Assembly (NCBI RefSeq): GCF_004118285.1
Contig: NZ_SDHY01000008.1
Location: 60,701 to 124,700, forward strand
From: Aquirufa rosea
GTDB taxonomy: Bacteria > Bacteroidota > Bacteroidia > Cytophagales > Spirosomataceae
Direction: 5' to 3'
Length of the DNA stretch: 64,000 nucleotides
Shown one piece after another: positions 8,705-17,694 of this stretch. Each line of letters opens with the position of its first letter. The first letter of the stretch is position 1. Made by a program: the position numbers and the translations under genes. The notes beneath the pieces were generated by a model. The model had not been told where the DNA came from and did not search any database. It saw nothing but the letters and a program-made list of their open reading frames with translations.

Positions 8705-9933
8705 TTTTTCCTCCAAAACTTTTTACCTCCTTTTTTAGAACCCGAGGATTTGCTCCCCTTATGGCTAGCCTTTTGCAAGGCTGGCTCATAGGCGGGCGCT
8801 TCGCCCAAGGCTTCAGGTATTGGAGACTTTTTCACCTCCTGACCTAATAATTCTTCTATTCTCGCAAATTTTCTTTGTTCAGTCGGACTAATCAAGGTAT
8901 AAGCAGTCCCTTGACTTTCTGCACGAGCCGTACGGCCAATTCGGTGAACATAATCTTCCCCATCGTGAGGGACATCAAAGTTGATGACCAATTCAATTTC
9001 ATCAATGTCTATACCGCGACTTAAAATATCGGTAGCCACCAAGATGGTCGTTTTCTTGTTCCTAAAATCTTGCAAGACTTGCTCCCGAATATCCTGCTCC
9101 AAATCAGAATGGATTTCATCTACCTTAAATTTGGCTCTTTTTAATTCAGAAGTTAAGGTTTTCACATGTTGCTTTCGAGAACAAAATACGATAACCCGAC
9201 TATAATCCTTCAAGTGCAATAAGTGCTTAACCAAAGGAAGCTTTTGCTGCTCATACACCACAAACGCCTCTTGAACTATTTGCTCTGGGGGTTTGGAAAC
9301 CGCAATGTTAATTTCGACAGGATTCTTAAGCAATTTTCTGGCTAGCTCTCGCATCTTATGAGGCATGGTAGCAGAGAAAAGTAAGTTTTGTCTGTTGGGA
9401 CTCAAATAAGAGGTGATTTTTATTAAATCATCCTGAAAACCCATGTCCAACATACGATCAGCCTCATCCAAAATCAAGTATTTAACTTCTTTTAGATTGA
9501 CATAACCCATATTCAAGTGGGCAATCATTCTTCCTGGTGTACATACTACAATATCGCATCCACTTGTTAGGGCTGTCTTTTCGGTTGTAAAGGACTGTCC
9601 GTCTCCACCTCCATAGACTGCTATACAAGAGACATTAGTAAAATATCCAAGCCCCTCCATATTATCAGCTATCTGAATAGCCAATTCTCGCGTAGGGACA
9701 ATGATGAGTGCATTGATGTGATTTTCGGAATGTGGCTCAGTAATCAATTTGTTAACCACTGGCAATAAAAATGCTGCGGTTTTACCGGTGCCCGTTTGCG
9801 CAGAGGCAATAATATCTCTCCCCTCCAAAATCGGCTTAATCACCTGGGATTGTACGGGAGTGGCGGTCTTATAGCCCATGGAATCTATTCCTGCCAAAAG
9901 GCTGTCTGCCAGACCTAATTCTTTAAATGTCAA
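8698..9933 (-). CDS. DEAD-box ATP-dependent RNA helicase (RhlE-like)
   Basis: The 411-residue protein has the ordered motifs of a DEAD-box helicase: Q motif region TFKELGLADSLLAGIDSMGYKTATPVQ, Walker A AQTGTGKTAAF, PTRELA, TPGRM, DEAD, SAT, then in the second RecA-like domain VFCSRKQ, ATDILSRGIDIDE and HRIGRTARAE. It should unwind RNA duplexes in the cytoplasm during ribosome assembly or RNA turnover. The C-terminal ~35 residues are low-complexity and strongly basic (KGSKSSGSKKGGKKFWRKKK), a nonspecific RNA-binding tail as in RhlE-type proteins. The gene is monocistronic and convergent with the GH109-like gene. The assignment to RhlE rather than another DEAD subgroup is a guess based on core length and tail. 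Confidence 0.93.
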   Translation of the reverse strand: MTFKELGLADSLLAGIDSMGYKTATPVQSQVIKPILEGRDIIASAQTGTGKTAAFLLPVVNKLITEPHSENHINALIIVPTRELAIQIADNMEGLGYFTNVSCIAVYGGGDGQSFTTEKTALTSGCDIVVCTPGRMIAHLNMGYVNLKEVKYLILDEADRMLDMGFQDDLIKITSYLSPNRQNLLFSATMPHKMRELARKLLKNPVEINIAVSKPPEQIVQEAFVVYEQQKLPLVKHLLHLKDYSRVIVFCSRKQHVKTLTSELKRAKFKVDEIHSDLEQDIREQVLQDFRNKKTTILVATDILSRGIDIDEIELVINFDVPHDGEDYVHRIGRTARAESQGTAYTLISPTEQRKFARIEELLGQEVKKSPIPEALGEAPAYEPALQKASHKGSKSSGSKKGGKKFWRKKK

Positions 9934-10037
9934 AATAATTCGTTTAAAATATGATTCCTTTTTTCAGTAGATTTAAAGGATGCACAAATTTACAGCTTAT
10001 ATCTGAATATATTGGTATTCAAGCCAATAGCCAATAA

Positions 10038-10709
10038 TTAGGAAGAAACCTGTTTTTTGGCCAAAATATACATCCCCAGACCCGATACCAATAAGAGTCC
10101 CAAACTTGCTCCATCTTGCCAGGAAAAGGATTCTGGATGATTCACTAGATATTCCCAACTCTTGGCTTGAGTCCCTGACCAAACTGCCAAGGCTGTTCTT
10201 GGCAACATCCCGATCATACCCGCCAAACAAAAATCCAAAAAGCTTACTCCCACAAAGGCCATCAGGGCATTAGTAATGGCAAATGGAAATATTGGGGATA
10301 ATCGAGCTAAAAATACCCATGAGAAAGATTGCGCCTGAACATTAGATAAAAAAGTGGCCCCACGTTTCGTTCTTTTAATCCAACGAATCATAGCCTGACC
10401 TTTCCAAAGTTTTGCAATTCCAAAGCCTAACATAGAAGCTAAACTATAAGCTGCAATCAAGGGCCAAATGCCTTGGAAGCCCCAAATATAGCCTACAAAT
10501 AATGCCAAAAAAGTGGTTGGACAAAGCGCCAGCCCCATTACAAAAACAGTGGCGAGCCAGAAAAGTATCTGTTGGCCTAGATCTAAATTGATAAAAAAAC
10601 TCGGATTGGAAATAGCTACAATGCCCAAGGCAAGGCTGGAGATAAAGGGGAAAAGTCCCATCCAAACTAGGTAGCCAATTTCAAAAAAGAGTTTTCTGCG
10701 GAAACGCAT
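10038..10709 (-). CDS. TVP38/TMEM64 (VTT domain) membrane protein
   Basis: A 223-residue polytopic inner-membrane protein with about six hydrophobic segments. The central part, LCPTTFLALFVGYIWGFQG, then GFGIAKLWKG and FLARLSPIFPFAITNALMAFVGV, matches the VTT/DedA-like superfamily, with its re-entrant P-rich loops and the conserved RLSPxxPF motif. Such proteins have been linked to lipid scrambling and membrane homeostasis, but the exact role here is unknown. On the minus strand upstream there is a TATCTTTG word (complement at 10765-10772 region) resembling the -7 element of Bacteroidota promoters but without a matching -33 element. The gene is divergent from hisH. Confidence 0.85.
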   Translation of the reverse strand: MRFRRKLFFEIGYLVWMGLFPFISSLALGIVAISNPSFFINLDLGQQILFWLATVFVMGLALCPTTFLALFVGYIWGFQGIWPLIAAYSLASMLGFGIAKLWKGQAMIRWIKRTKRGATFLSNVQAQSFSWVFLARLSPIFPFAITNALMAFVGVSFLDFCLAGMIGMLPRTALAVWSGTQAKSWEYLVNHPESFSWQDGASLGLLLVSGLGMYILAKKQVSS

Positions 10710-10802
10710 GCATTATTTGATAGGACAACAAAGATAGGGGAATTTCATAATCCAGCCCTATTTGCCTAACTTGCGTGGCTATTTACCAAGAAGAAAGCCT
10801 CT

Positions 10803-11390
10803 ATGGATATTGCTATCGTCAAATACAATGCTGGAAATGTTGCCTCCGTCATGTACGCTTTGGACCGAATTGGAGTAAAATATCAGTGGACTGACGATAC
10901 CTCAATTTTACAACAAGCTGATAAAGTCATATTTCCAGGAGTAGGCGAAGCTAGCACAGCCATGGCGCATTTGAAAGAAAAGGGATTAGATCAATTAATT
11001 CCTCAATTAAAACAACCCGTTTTGGCTACTTGCATTGGTATGCAACTGCTTTGTAAGCACTCAGAAGAAAACGACACGACTTGTATGGGTGTTTTTGATG
11101 TGGAAGTTAAGCGATTTCAATCTTCCGACTTGAAAATCCCACATGTGGGCTGGAATTCCATCCGAGCTATTCAAGATAATCCCTTGATGGAAGGCTTGAA
11201 ACCTGAAGAGTTTGTCTATTTTGTGCACTCCTATTATGTTCCAGTGAATCCCTTCACCACCGCGGAATGTAATTATGTACAGCCATTCTCTGCCATGTTA
11301 CACCGAGACAATTTTTATGCCGCCCAATTCCACGCTGAAATTAGCGGAATGGCAGGCCAACGAATTATTGAAAACTTTCTTGCCATATAA
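10803..11390 (+). CDS. hisH: Imidazole glycerol phosphate synthase, glutamine amidotransferase subunit
   Basis: Class-I glutamine amidotransferase that supplies ammonia to HisF in histidine biosynthesis. The 195-residue protein has the oxyanion strand PGVGEA, the nucleophile Cys77 in ATCIGMQLL, and the catalytic His177 and Glu179 in QFHAEISG. The last motif is normally FHPEKSG; the Pro and Lys are replaced by Ala and Ile, while the catalytic pair is kept. The gene opens the hisH-hisA-hisF-hisIE run with a three-base gap to hisA, so the whole set is one operon. The other his genes (G, D, C, B) are not in this window. Confidence 0.95.
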   Translation: MDIAIVKYNAGNVASVMYALDRIGVKYQWTDDTSILQQADKVIFPGVGEASTAMAHLKEKGLDQLIPQLKQPVLATCIGMQLLCKHSEENDTTCMGVFDVEVKRFQSSDLKIPHVGWNSIRAIQDNPLMEGLKPEEFVYFVHSYYVPVNPFTTAECNYVQPFSAMLHRDNFYAAQFHAEISGMAGQRIIENFLAI

Positions 11391-11393
11391 TTT

Positions 11394-12128
11394 ATGTTCC
11401 AGGTAATTCCCGCTATTGATATTATAGGAGGCCAATGTGTTCGCTTAACCCAGGGCGATTATGCCCAGAAAAAAGTGTATCATGCTGACCCCTTAGAAAT
11501 TGCGAAAGAGTTTGAAGGAGCAGGCATTCAACAATTACACTTAGTCGATTTAGATGGTGCAAAAGCAAAAAAAATTGTCAATGTTCAGGTACTAGAAAGA
11601 ATAGCCTCCCAAACCAATTTACATATTGATTTTGGAGGTGGGGTTCAATCAGATGAAATGATTGATATGGCTTTTTCTGCAGGAGCCAAACAAATCACAG
11701 CAGGAAGTATTGCCGTCAAAAAGCCCGAATTGGTCAGGAATTGGTTAAAAAAATACGGAGCAGATAAAATCATTTTGGGGGCAGATGCGCAAAATGAGCA
11801 AATTGCTGTATCTGGTTGGCAAGAAAACTCCCATATTTCTATCTATGATTTTCTAAGAGATTATTGTCAAGCAGGTGTACAATATGTCATTTCCACAGAT
11901 GTTGCCAAGGACGGATTGTTGCAGGGGCCAAGTTTTAATTTATATGAAAAAATTCAAGCCCAAGAACCCCAATTGAATCTAATTGCCAGTGGGGGAGTGT
12001 CCTGCCTAGACGATTTATATCGACTACGTGATATGAATATCTTTGGGGTTATTGTGGGAAAGGCCTTTTATGAAGGCCGTATTAGTTTAGCTGAATTAGC
12101 CACCTTTTCTAAAGAATCAGCATGTTAA
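11394..12128 (+). CDS. hisA: ProFAR isomerase (1-(5-phosphoribosyl)-5-[(phosphoribosylamino)methylideneamino]imidazole-4-carboxamide isomerase)
   Basis: Performs the Amadori rearrangement of ProFAR to PRFAR, the step before HisH/HisF. The 244-residue product is a (beta/alpha)8 barrel with the catalytic Asp in [14 protein letters not shown], the phosphate-binding segments DFGGGVQS and [12 protein letters not shown], and the second catalytic Asp in [10 protein letters not shown]. Size is normal. The 3' end overlaps hisF by seven bases, which suggests translational coupling. No anomaly is seen. Confidence 0.96.
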   Translation: MFQVIPAIDIIGGQCVRLTQGDYAQKKVYHADPLEIAKEFEGAGIQQLHLVDLDGAKAKKIVNVQVLERIASQTNLHIDFGGGVQSDEMIDMAFSAGAKQITAGSIAVKKPELVRNWLKKYGADKIILGADAQNEQIAVSGWQENSHISIYDFLRDYCQAGVQYVISTDVAKDGLLQGPSFNLYEKIQAQEPQLNLIASGGVSCLDDLYRLRDMNIFGVIVGKAFYEGRISLAELATFSKESAC

Positions 12129-12877
12129 CCAAAAGAATCATTCCTTGCTTAGATATTAAGGACGGCAGAACCGTCAAAGGGACCAATTTTGTGGATTTGC
12201 GTGATGCTGGGGACCCGGTAGAACTAGGGGCTTTATATGCTCAGGAAGGAGCGGATGAATTGGTATTTTTAGATATTACCGCTACGGTAGACGACCGAAA
12301 AACCTTAGTTAATTTAGTGCGTGAAGTAGCCCGCCATGTCAATATCCCTTTCACGGTGGGTGGAGGTATTTCTTCCATTCAAGATGTTTCGGCTTTGTTA
12401 AATGCCGGCGCGGATAAAGTGTCTATCAATTCCTCCGCTGTTAGAAATCCGGATTTGATTGATGAATTAGCCTTGCAATTTGGCTCTCAATGCATCATCG
12501 TAGCCATCGATACTAGATTGGTGGATGGGAAAGACTGGGTGCATACCCATGGAGGAAGAAAAATAACTGAAATTCAAACCATTCCATGGGCCAAGGAGGT
12601 GGAGAATCGAGGTGCTGGAGAAATTTTATTAACCAGCATGGATGCCGATGGTACAAAAGCTGGATTTGCCAATGCTTTGACGGCTCATATATCTACTCAT
12701 GCCTCTATTCCCATCATCGCCTCTGGCGGCGCAGGAAGTATGGAGCATTTTTATGAAGTTTTTACCGATGGAAAAGCCGACGCCGGCTTAGCAGCTAGTA
12801 TTTTCCATTTCAAAGAAATAAGCATAGGCGATTTAAAGAATTACCTTTCCAGCAAAGGAATTCCCATGCGTATTTAA
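12122..12877 (+). CDS. hisF: Imidazole glycerol phosphate synthase, cyclase subunit
   Basis: Cyclises PRFAR with ammonia from HisH to imidazole glycerol phosphate and AICAR. The 251-residue barrel has the catalytic Asp in [16 protein letters not shown], the loop [23 protein letters not shown] for phosphate binding, the second catalytic Asp in [11 protein letters not shown], and IASGGAGS. It pairs with hisH three genes upstream in the same operon. The start overlaps the end of hisA. Everything expected of the family is present. Confidence 0.97.
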   Translation: MLTKRIIPCLDIKDGRTVKGTNFVDLRDAGDPVELGALYAQEGADELVFLDITATVDDRKTLVNLVREVARHVNIPFTVGGGISSIQDVSALLNAGADKVSINSSAVRNPDLIDELALQFGSQCIIVAIDTRLVDGKDWVHTHGGRKITEIQTIPWAKEVENRGAGEILLTSMDADGTKAGFANALTAHISTHASIPIIASGGAGSMEHFYEVFTDGKADAGLAASIFHFKEISIGDLKNYLSSKGIPMRI

Positions 12878-12901
12878 TAAATTCACTGATTATTTAATAA
12901 A

Positions 12902-13498
12902 ATGAGCTTAAGCCCCGACTTTTCTAAAGGATTAATCCCTGCCGTGATTCAGGATGCCTCTACATTACAAGTATTAATGCTGGGGTACATGAATGAAGAA
13001 GCCTACCTAAAAACTCAGGCGGATCAAATCGTTACATTTTACTCTCGTTCCAAAGAGCGCTTATGGACAAAAGGTGAAACATCAGGCAATTTCCTTCATG
13101 TTAAAAATATACTTCTAGACTGTGACAATGATACGCTCTTAATTCAGGTTAACCCTGTGGGACCAGCCTGTCATACGGGTGCCGATACTTGTTTTAATAC
13201 CTCCAATCAAGATAATGCAGCTTGGCTAGATTACTTAAAGCATATCATCCGTTCTAGAAAAGGCGCTTCGGCAGATACGTCTTACACGGCTTCATTATTC
13301 CAAAAAGGCACTAATAAAGTAGCTCAAAAAGTGGGCGAAGAGGCTGTAGAACTCGTGATTGAGGCAATGTCCAATAACGATGAATTATTCAAAGGTGAAG
13401 CGGCAGATTTAATTTTCCATCTATTGGTCTTGTTAGAAGATCGCGGAATAGGCTTAGAAAAAATTGTAGCCTTACTTAAAGAAAGACACAACAAATAA
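12902..13498 (+). CDS. hisIE: Bifunctional phosphoribosyl-AMP cyclohydrolase / phosphoribosyl-ATP pyrophosphatase
   Basis: The 198-residue protein fuses two early histidine enzymes. Residues 1-110 are HisI, with GLIPAVIQDA, the metal-binding LDCDNDTLL and the CHTGADTCF cysteine/histidine pair. Residues 115-198 are HisE, an all-helical MazG-like pyrophosphatase with QKVGEEAVELVIEA and EAADLIFHLLVLLEDRG. The fusion is the usual arrangement in Bacteroidota. It closes the hisHAF-IE operon and is followed after six bases by a small membrane protein gene. Confidence 0.96.
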   Translation: MSLSPDFSKGLIPAVIQDASTLQVLMLGYMNEEAYLKTQADQIVTFYSRSKERLWTKGETSGNFLHVKNILLDCDNDTLLIQVNPVGPACHTGADTCFNTSNQDNAAWLDYLKHIIRSRKGASADTSYTASLFQKGTNKVAQKVGEEAVELVIEAMSNNDELFKGEAADLIFHLLVLLEDRGIGLEKIVALLKERHNK

Positions 13499-13504
13499 CA
13501 GCAT

Positions 13505-13843
13505 ATGATTGGATTCATCGTTCGTTACATCATCATTGCAGGGATTATTTTAATCATTCCGCGCTACTTAAAAGGTATCGTGGTGGATGGTTTCACTACT
13601 GCCCTTTTGGTAGCTTTGGTCATGGGATTCTTAAACTCATTTGTCAAGCCTTTCTTACAAATCATTAGTTTCCCTATTACCTTCATGACCCTGGGATTAT
13701 TTTCTTTGGTTATCAATGTGGGAATAGTCTACCTGACTGAGCTATATGTACCTGGATTTCAAGTCAGTGGATTTGTGGCTCCACTCATCTTTAGTTTTGT
13801 AGTAGGATTTTCAAGTACCGTAGTAGGCTGGTTTACCAAATAA
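13505..13843 (+). CDS. Four-helix membrane protein of the phage holin 4_2-like family
   Basis: A 112-residue, almost wholly hydrophobic protein with about four membrane helices (roughly 2-22, 30-50, 55-80, 88-110). The pattern LLVALVMGFLNSFVKPFLQIISFPITFMTLGLF, with an Asn-Pro-rich second helix, is that of the chromosomal family named after phage holins (Phage_holin_4_2). Despite the name the members are ordinary cellular proteins, and there is no lysis gene or phage gene nearby. It follows hisIE by six bases and probably rides on the his operon transcript. Function unknown. Confidence 0.82.
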   Translation: MIGFIVRYIIIAGIILIIPRYLKGIVVDGFTTALLVALVMGFLNSFVKPFLQIISFPITFMTLGLFSLVINVGIVYLTELYVPGFQVSGFVAPLIFSFVVGFSSTVVGWFTK

Positions 13844-14236
13844 TCAAGGTAAGCCATTTTGAAAGGTAATTTCCGTAGCTAAACCAATGGCACTAAATCT
13901 AAATGCCATGGAATAGGATTGGGATGGATTGGTGATTTTCTCACAATGTGGCCCTTTTTCTAAGAAATAGATGTAATATTCTTGATTACGATCGGCCAAC
14001 TGCTGAATATCAGGCTTCCCGAATAAATCTTCAATATCGTTGGAGCTAACTCCCTTCAAATTTTCTTTGTGCGCTTTTAACCAAGCCACTTGCTCTTTGC
14101 GCATATCCTGACAGCCTGCTTCATCTTGAACAAATTTTTCCAAGTCGAAACCTGCTAAATCTGGCTGCTTGGTACAGGAAAGCATCATTCCTAAAAGTAA
14201 AAAACTCGCACAGATTCTAAGCATGGAAAACATCAT
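13844..14236 (-). CDS. Hypothetical lipoprotein
   Basis: The 130-residue protein begins with a hydrophobic signal ending in GMMLSCTK, so Cys21 (or Cys17 if translation starts at the internal MLRIC) is a likely lipidation site. The mature part is small and polar, with SNDIEDLFGKPDIQQLADRNQEYYIYFLEKG, reminiscent of small SmpA/OmlA-like lipoproteins in which a GKPD turn precedes two strands, but the match is too weak to name a family. It converges on the holin-like gene with no gap. A TACTTTTG word on its coding strand just upstream could be a -7 promoter element. Confidence 0.7.
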   Translation of the reverse strand: MMFSMLRICASFLLLGMMLSCTKQPDLAGFDLEKFVQDEAGCQDMRKEQVAWLKAHKENLKGVSSNDIEDLFGKPDIQQLADRNQEYYIYFLEKGPHCEKITNPSQSYSMAFRFSAIGLATEITFQNGLP

Positions 14237-14345
14237 TTAGCTTTTGAAAACACAAAAGTACAGAATGGATTTCCCCCGAAAAAGCCCTTGCAAATAAATT
14301 CGCGGAATTAGTAAATTCTGATTAATTTCATTTCAAATTCAGGTG

Positions 14346-15452
14346 ATGCGCATTTTACTTTGTCCAGATAAATTTAAAGATTCATTGACCGCTGCGGAAG
14401 TCTGTCATGCCCTTAGTAAAGGCATAAAAAAGACTCATCCTGAAGCAGAGATTCAATCTTTGCCCCTGGCTGATGGAGGAGAAGGCACCTTACAAGTCAT
14501 TCAAGAAACTTTAGGAGGGCAATGGGTTAAAATCAAAGTCAACAATCCTCTTTTTAAACTGATTGAAGCCCCTTTTCTTTGGTTAGAAGATAAGCAACAT
14601 GCCTTCATTGAAATGTCTCGTGCTTCTGGCATTGAATTACTGAAAAAAGAAGAGCGGAATCCGGCAATAACTAGCACCTTCGGAACAGGCGAGCTCATTC
14701 GATCGGCCTTAGAACTTGGCGCTAAAAAAATTACTTTAACGGTAGGAGGATCTGCTACCAACGATGCTGGTATGGGTATGGCGACCGCTTTAGGCTTCAA
14801 ATTTTTGGATGAGGAGGAAAAAGAGTTGAAGCCCATCGGAGCCAATTTAATCCATATTCATCGCATCATACCGAGTCAATTTCTTGCCCAATTTAAACAA
14901 GTTCAATTCCAAGTTTCCACTGACGTACGCCATGTATTATATGGTCCGATGGGGGCGGCTCATGTTTTTGCCAGACAAAAAGGGGCTAATGATGCTATGA
15001 TCAAGGACTTGGACCGGGGCTTAGTGAATTTGGCATCATTTTTTAATGATAAAAAAATCGCAGATGCTCCTGGCGCTGGTGCGGCAGGAGGATTAGGTGC
15101 CGGTGCCATGTTCTTTTTAGGGGCTAGTATTCACTTAGCTTCTGAATGGATCTTGGACATGGTGGCATTTGATCAATTTGCCCAACAGGCCGATATCATT
15201 ATCAGTGGAGAAGGCAAAATAGACGTGCAATCTTGGAAAGGGAAACTGATTTCCACCGTTATTGAGCACAGCAAACGATTTGAAAAGCCTATCATATTGG
15301 TATGCGGGGGCTTACAAGATCAGGAATTGATTCCTCCTAGCATGAAAGACATCCCAGTATTTCCCATTTTGGCACCTCCGATTACTTTAGAAGAGGCCAT
15401 CCATCAAGCAGCCAAGCACTTAGAAAGGATTGGCGAAAAATTGCCCTTATAA
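14346..15452 (+). CDS. Glycerate 2-kinase (GK-I family)
   Basis: Phosphorylates D-glycerate with ATP, feeding it to lower glycolysis. The 368-residue product has the family opening MRILLCPDKFKDSLTAAEV, the acid DGGEGT (about residues 43-48), the glycine-rich TVGGSATNDAGMGMATALGF and GAGAAGGLGAGAMFFLGA near 237-255, and the C-terminal IISGEGKIDVQS. An in-frame GTG directly precedes the ATG I chose. The end overlaps the convergent aminotransferase gene by six bases. Whether it makes 2- or 3-phosphoglycerate is not settled by sequence, hence no symbol. Confidence 0.92.
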   Translation: MRILLCPDKFKDSLTAAEVCHALSKGIKKTHPEAEIQSLPLADGGEGTLQVIQETLGGQWVKIKVNNPLFKLIEAPFLWLEDKQHAFIEMSRASGIELLKKEERNPAITSTFGTGELIRSALELGAKKITLTVGGSATNDAGMGMATALGFKFLDEEEKELKPIGANLIHIHRIIPSQFLAQFKQVQFQVSTDVRHVLYGPMGAAHVFARQKGANDAMIKDLDRGLVNLASFFNDKKIADAPGAGAAGGLGAGAMFFLGASIHLASEWILDMVAFDQFAQQADIIISGEGKIDVQSWKGKLISTVIEHSKRFEKPIILVCGGLQDQELIPPSMKDIPVFPILAPPITLEEAIHQAAKHLERIGEKLPL

Positions 15453-16592
15453 TTGTACCAGTCGGCTCGCCGCTTCTAGCAAAATATCATCGTTTTTAGC
15501 AAAACAAAAGCGCAGGATTTTGTCGCTCGGGGGCTTTTGATAAAATACCGATATGGGAATGGATGCCACTTGAATTTCTTTGGTCAATCGCACAGCTAGA
15601 TCTACATCTAGTTCATCACTTATTTCACTATAGTCTATGCATTGGAAAAAACTACCATGACTGGGTAAAAGCTTCCAGCGACTACCCGCAAAGGCAGCAG
15701 CAAACAAATCCCTTTTCCGCTGATAAAAATCAGCTAAGCCCAGGTAGTGTTTGGGCTCTTTTAAATAGTCTGATAGAGCATATTGTAAGGGAGTCGCGCT
15801 GGAAAAGGTAACCCATTGATGGAGCTTTTGGAATTCCCTAGTCAGATATTCTGGCGCCAAACAATAGCCAATTTTCCAACCCGTAATGTGGTAAGTCTTT
15901 CCAAATGAGCCACATACGAAACTTCTTTTTCTTAATTCTGGATGAAGCAATACCGAATAATGTTTCTTTCCATCAAAAACAATATGCTCATACACCTCAT
16001 CTGAAATAATCAAAATATTGGTCCCCTTAACTATCTCCGCCAAAGCATTTAAATCCTCTTCCGACCATATGGCACCCGTAGGATTATGTGGGGTATTGAC
16101 CATAATGGCCCTTGTCTTAGGACTAATAGTCCTCGCTAGTAATTCCCAATCAATCTGAAAACCCTTTTGAGCATCCATAGCTAGATGAATGGGAATTCCC
16201 CCAGCCAAACGAACTGCGGGATCATAGGCATCGTAACTTGGGTCAAACATGATGACTTCGTCACCAGGAAAAACACAACAATGAATGGCGCAAAATAATG
16301 CCTCTGTGGCACCTGAAACGACAGTTACCTCCTTTTGAGCATCCATTTCAATGCCATAAAACAACTTAGTTTTATCGGCTATACTCTGTTTAAAAACAGG
16401 TACTCCAGCCATCGGGGCATACTGATTATGACCTTTGGAATAGAATGCCAATAGAGCCTGCAGCTCTTCAGAACAATCAAACCCTGGAAAACCCTGTGAT
16501 AAATTCAAAGCCCCATACTCAGTGGCCAGGGCCGACATTTTAGTAAAAATGGTGGTCTGAACTTGTGCTTGTTTAGAGGGAAATTGAATCAT
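15447..16592 (-). CDS. PLP-dependent aminotransferase, methionine/kynurenine type (YbdL-like)
   Basis: Fold-type I aminotransferase of 381 residues. It contains the substrate-binding LNLSQGFPGFD near the N-terminus, NTPHNPTGAIW, ISDEVYEHIVFD, and the PLP lysine in SFGKTYHITGWKIGYCLAP, with the C-terminal RFCFAKND arginine for the substrate carboxylate. The LSQGFPGFD and FGKTYHxTGWKxGY pattern is the one found in methionine aminotransferase (YbdL) and kynurenine aminotransferases, so methionine-to-2-oxo acid conversion is the best guess. It lies one base from nagA on the same strand and is probably cotranscribed with it. Confidence 0.9.
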   Translation of the reverse strand: MIQFPSKQAQVQTTIFTKMSALATEYGALNLSQGFPGFDCSEELQALLAFYSKGHNQYAPMAGVPVFKQSIADKTKLFYGIEMDAQKEVTVVSGATEALFCAIHCCVFPGDEVIMFDPSYDAYDPAVRLAGGIPIHLAMDAQKGFQIDWELLARTISPKTRAIMVNTPHNPTGAIWSEEDLNALAEIVKGTNILIISDEVYEHIVFDGKKHYSVLLHPELRKRSFVCGSFGKTYHITGWKIGYCLAPEYLTREFQKLHQWVTFSSATPLQYALSDYLKEPKHYLGLADFYQRKRDLFAAAFAGSRWKLLPSHGSFFQCIDYSEISDELDVDLAVRLTKEIQVASIPISVFYQKPPSDKILRFCFAKNDDILLEAASRLVQL

Positions 16593-16593
16593 G

Positions 16594-17685
16594 TTAATCC
16601 ATCAGGGGTTCACCGTCCAACCATACTTGTTGAACTTTTAAATCATCACTCATATATAAGAGACAAGCTCTTTTCCCTTCTTCTACCGTTCCTAAATCTT
16701 GATCCAAATCAGCCACTTGCGCTGGATAAAGAGTCGCCATACGAATTGCCTCTTCCACATCTATCCCCACCTCATTAACGCAATTTTGAACGGCCTGCTC
16801 CATAGTCAAGGCAGAACCTGATAAGGTCCCCGACTCATTGGTAAACTTTCCATCCTTCTTGTCAAATAAATACGGACCAGAAATATCGTGCGTTACAGCA
16901 TCGGTAATCAAAAACAATCGATGCTTTTTCAATTCCTTGGCTAATTTCACCGAACGAAAATCGCAATGCAAACCATCCACAATGATACTGGTCCAGGCAT
17001 CGCTCGAGAAGCTAGCTCCAACTAAACCCAGAGCTCTACTTTGCCATTGTGACATCGCATTAAAGAGGTGTGTAATACGTTTAGCTCCTTTGGACAATGC
17101 CAAATTGGCCTGCTCAATGCTTGCATCAGAATGGCCCAAGGAAACCATGATGGGGCTCTTTAAAATATAATCCAAGGCCTCCTCTGAGAACATTTCAGGA
17201 GCAATGGTCATGTAGATAGGTAAATCCCCGGCTCGATCCACAATTTCCTTAATAAACTCCACAGAGGGAGCTTGGACAAACTCCTCCTTATGCGCACCTT
17301 TTCGAATGGGATTGAAAAATGGGCCTTCCAGATGCAAGCCAACAAGCCCCTTACCCCCCCGAGACAAATATGATTTACAGGCATCAATAGCCTTCCACAT
17401 CGTTTCCTTAGGAGAGCAATTTAAGGTAATTTGGAATTGTGTCGTTCCAGTTTTGTGATGCTCATCAAAAGTCTTCTCAATGGAATCCACGGTGGGATGA
17501 TTGGAAAATAAGCGCTCACAACCACCATAGACTTGTAAGTCGATGAAACCAGCACAAATGAAACCGCTCCCCTCAAGCTCTCCCTCTACGGGTTTTATTT
17601 GATGGATGCGACCTTGGTGTACAAGGATTTGTTGATCCACCAACCATTCATATCCTGTAAAAATACGTTTAGCTAAAATGACCAT
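16594..17685 (-). CDS. nagA: N-acetylglucosamine-6-phosphate deacetylase
   Basis: Removes the acetyl group from GlcNAc-6-phosphate in amino-sugar catabolism and wall recycling. The 363-residue amidohydrolase shows GFIDLQVYGG at the first strand, VGLHLEGPFFNPIRKGAHK with the metal-binding Glu, SLGHSDAS, THLFNAMSQW and the catalytic Asp in LITDAVTHD. As in the E. coli enzyme the HxH pair of other amidohydrolases is absent at strand one. It is slightly shorter than the E. coli enzyme (382). The gene lies between ggt (9 bases) and the aminotransferase (1 base), all on the minus strand, so a three-gene operon ggt-nagA-aminotransferase is likely. Confidence 0.93.
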   Translation of the reverse strand: MVILAKRIFTGYEWLVDQQILVHQGRIHQIKPVEGELEGSGFICAGFIDLQVYGGCERLFSNHPTVDSIEKTFDEHHKTGTTQFQITLNCSPKETMWKAIDACKSYLSRGGKGLVGLHLEGPFFNPIRKGAHKEEFVQAPSVEFIKEIVDRAGDLPIYMTIAPEMFSEEALDYILKSPIMVSLGHSDASIEQANLALSKGAKRITHLFNAMSQWQSRALGLVGASFSSDAWTSIIVDGLHCDFRSVKLAKELKKHRLFLITDAVTHDISGPYLFDKKDGKFTNESGTLSGSALTMEQAVQNCVNEVGIDVEEAIRMATLYPAQVADLDQDLGTVEEGKRACLLYMSDDLKVQQVWLDGEPLMD

Positions 17686-17694
17686 GCATTCAAA

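Noticed and set aside
10444..10665. Second-frame ORF inside the VTT membrane protein gene
   Set aside because: It overlaps the real gene on the same strand in another frame, has no leader or motif, and the VTT frame explains the sequence.
13505..13843. Phage holin family gene as a sign of a prophage
   Set aside because: The family name is historical; there are no integrase, capsid, endolysin or att-like repeats nearby, and the gene is joined to the his operon.
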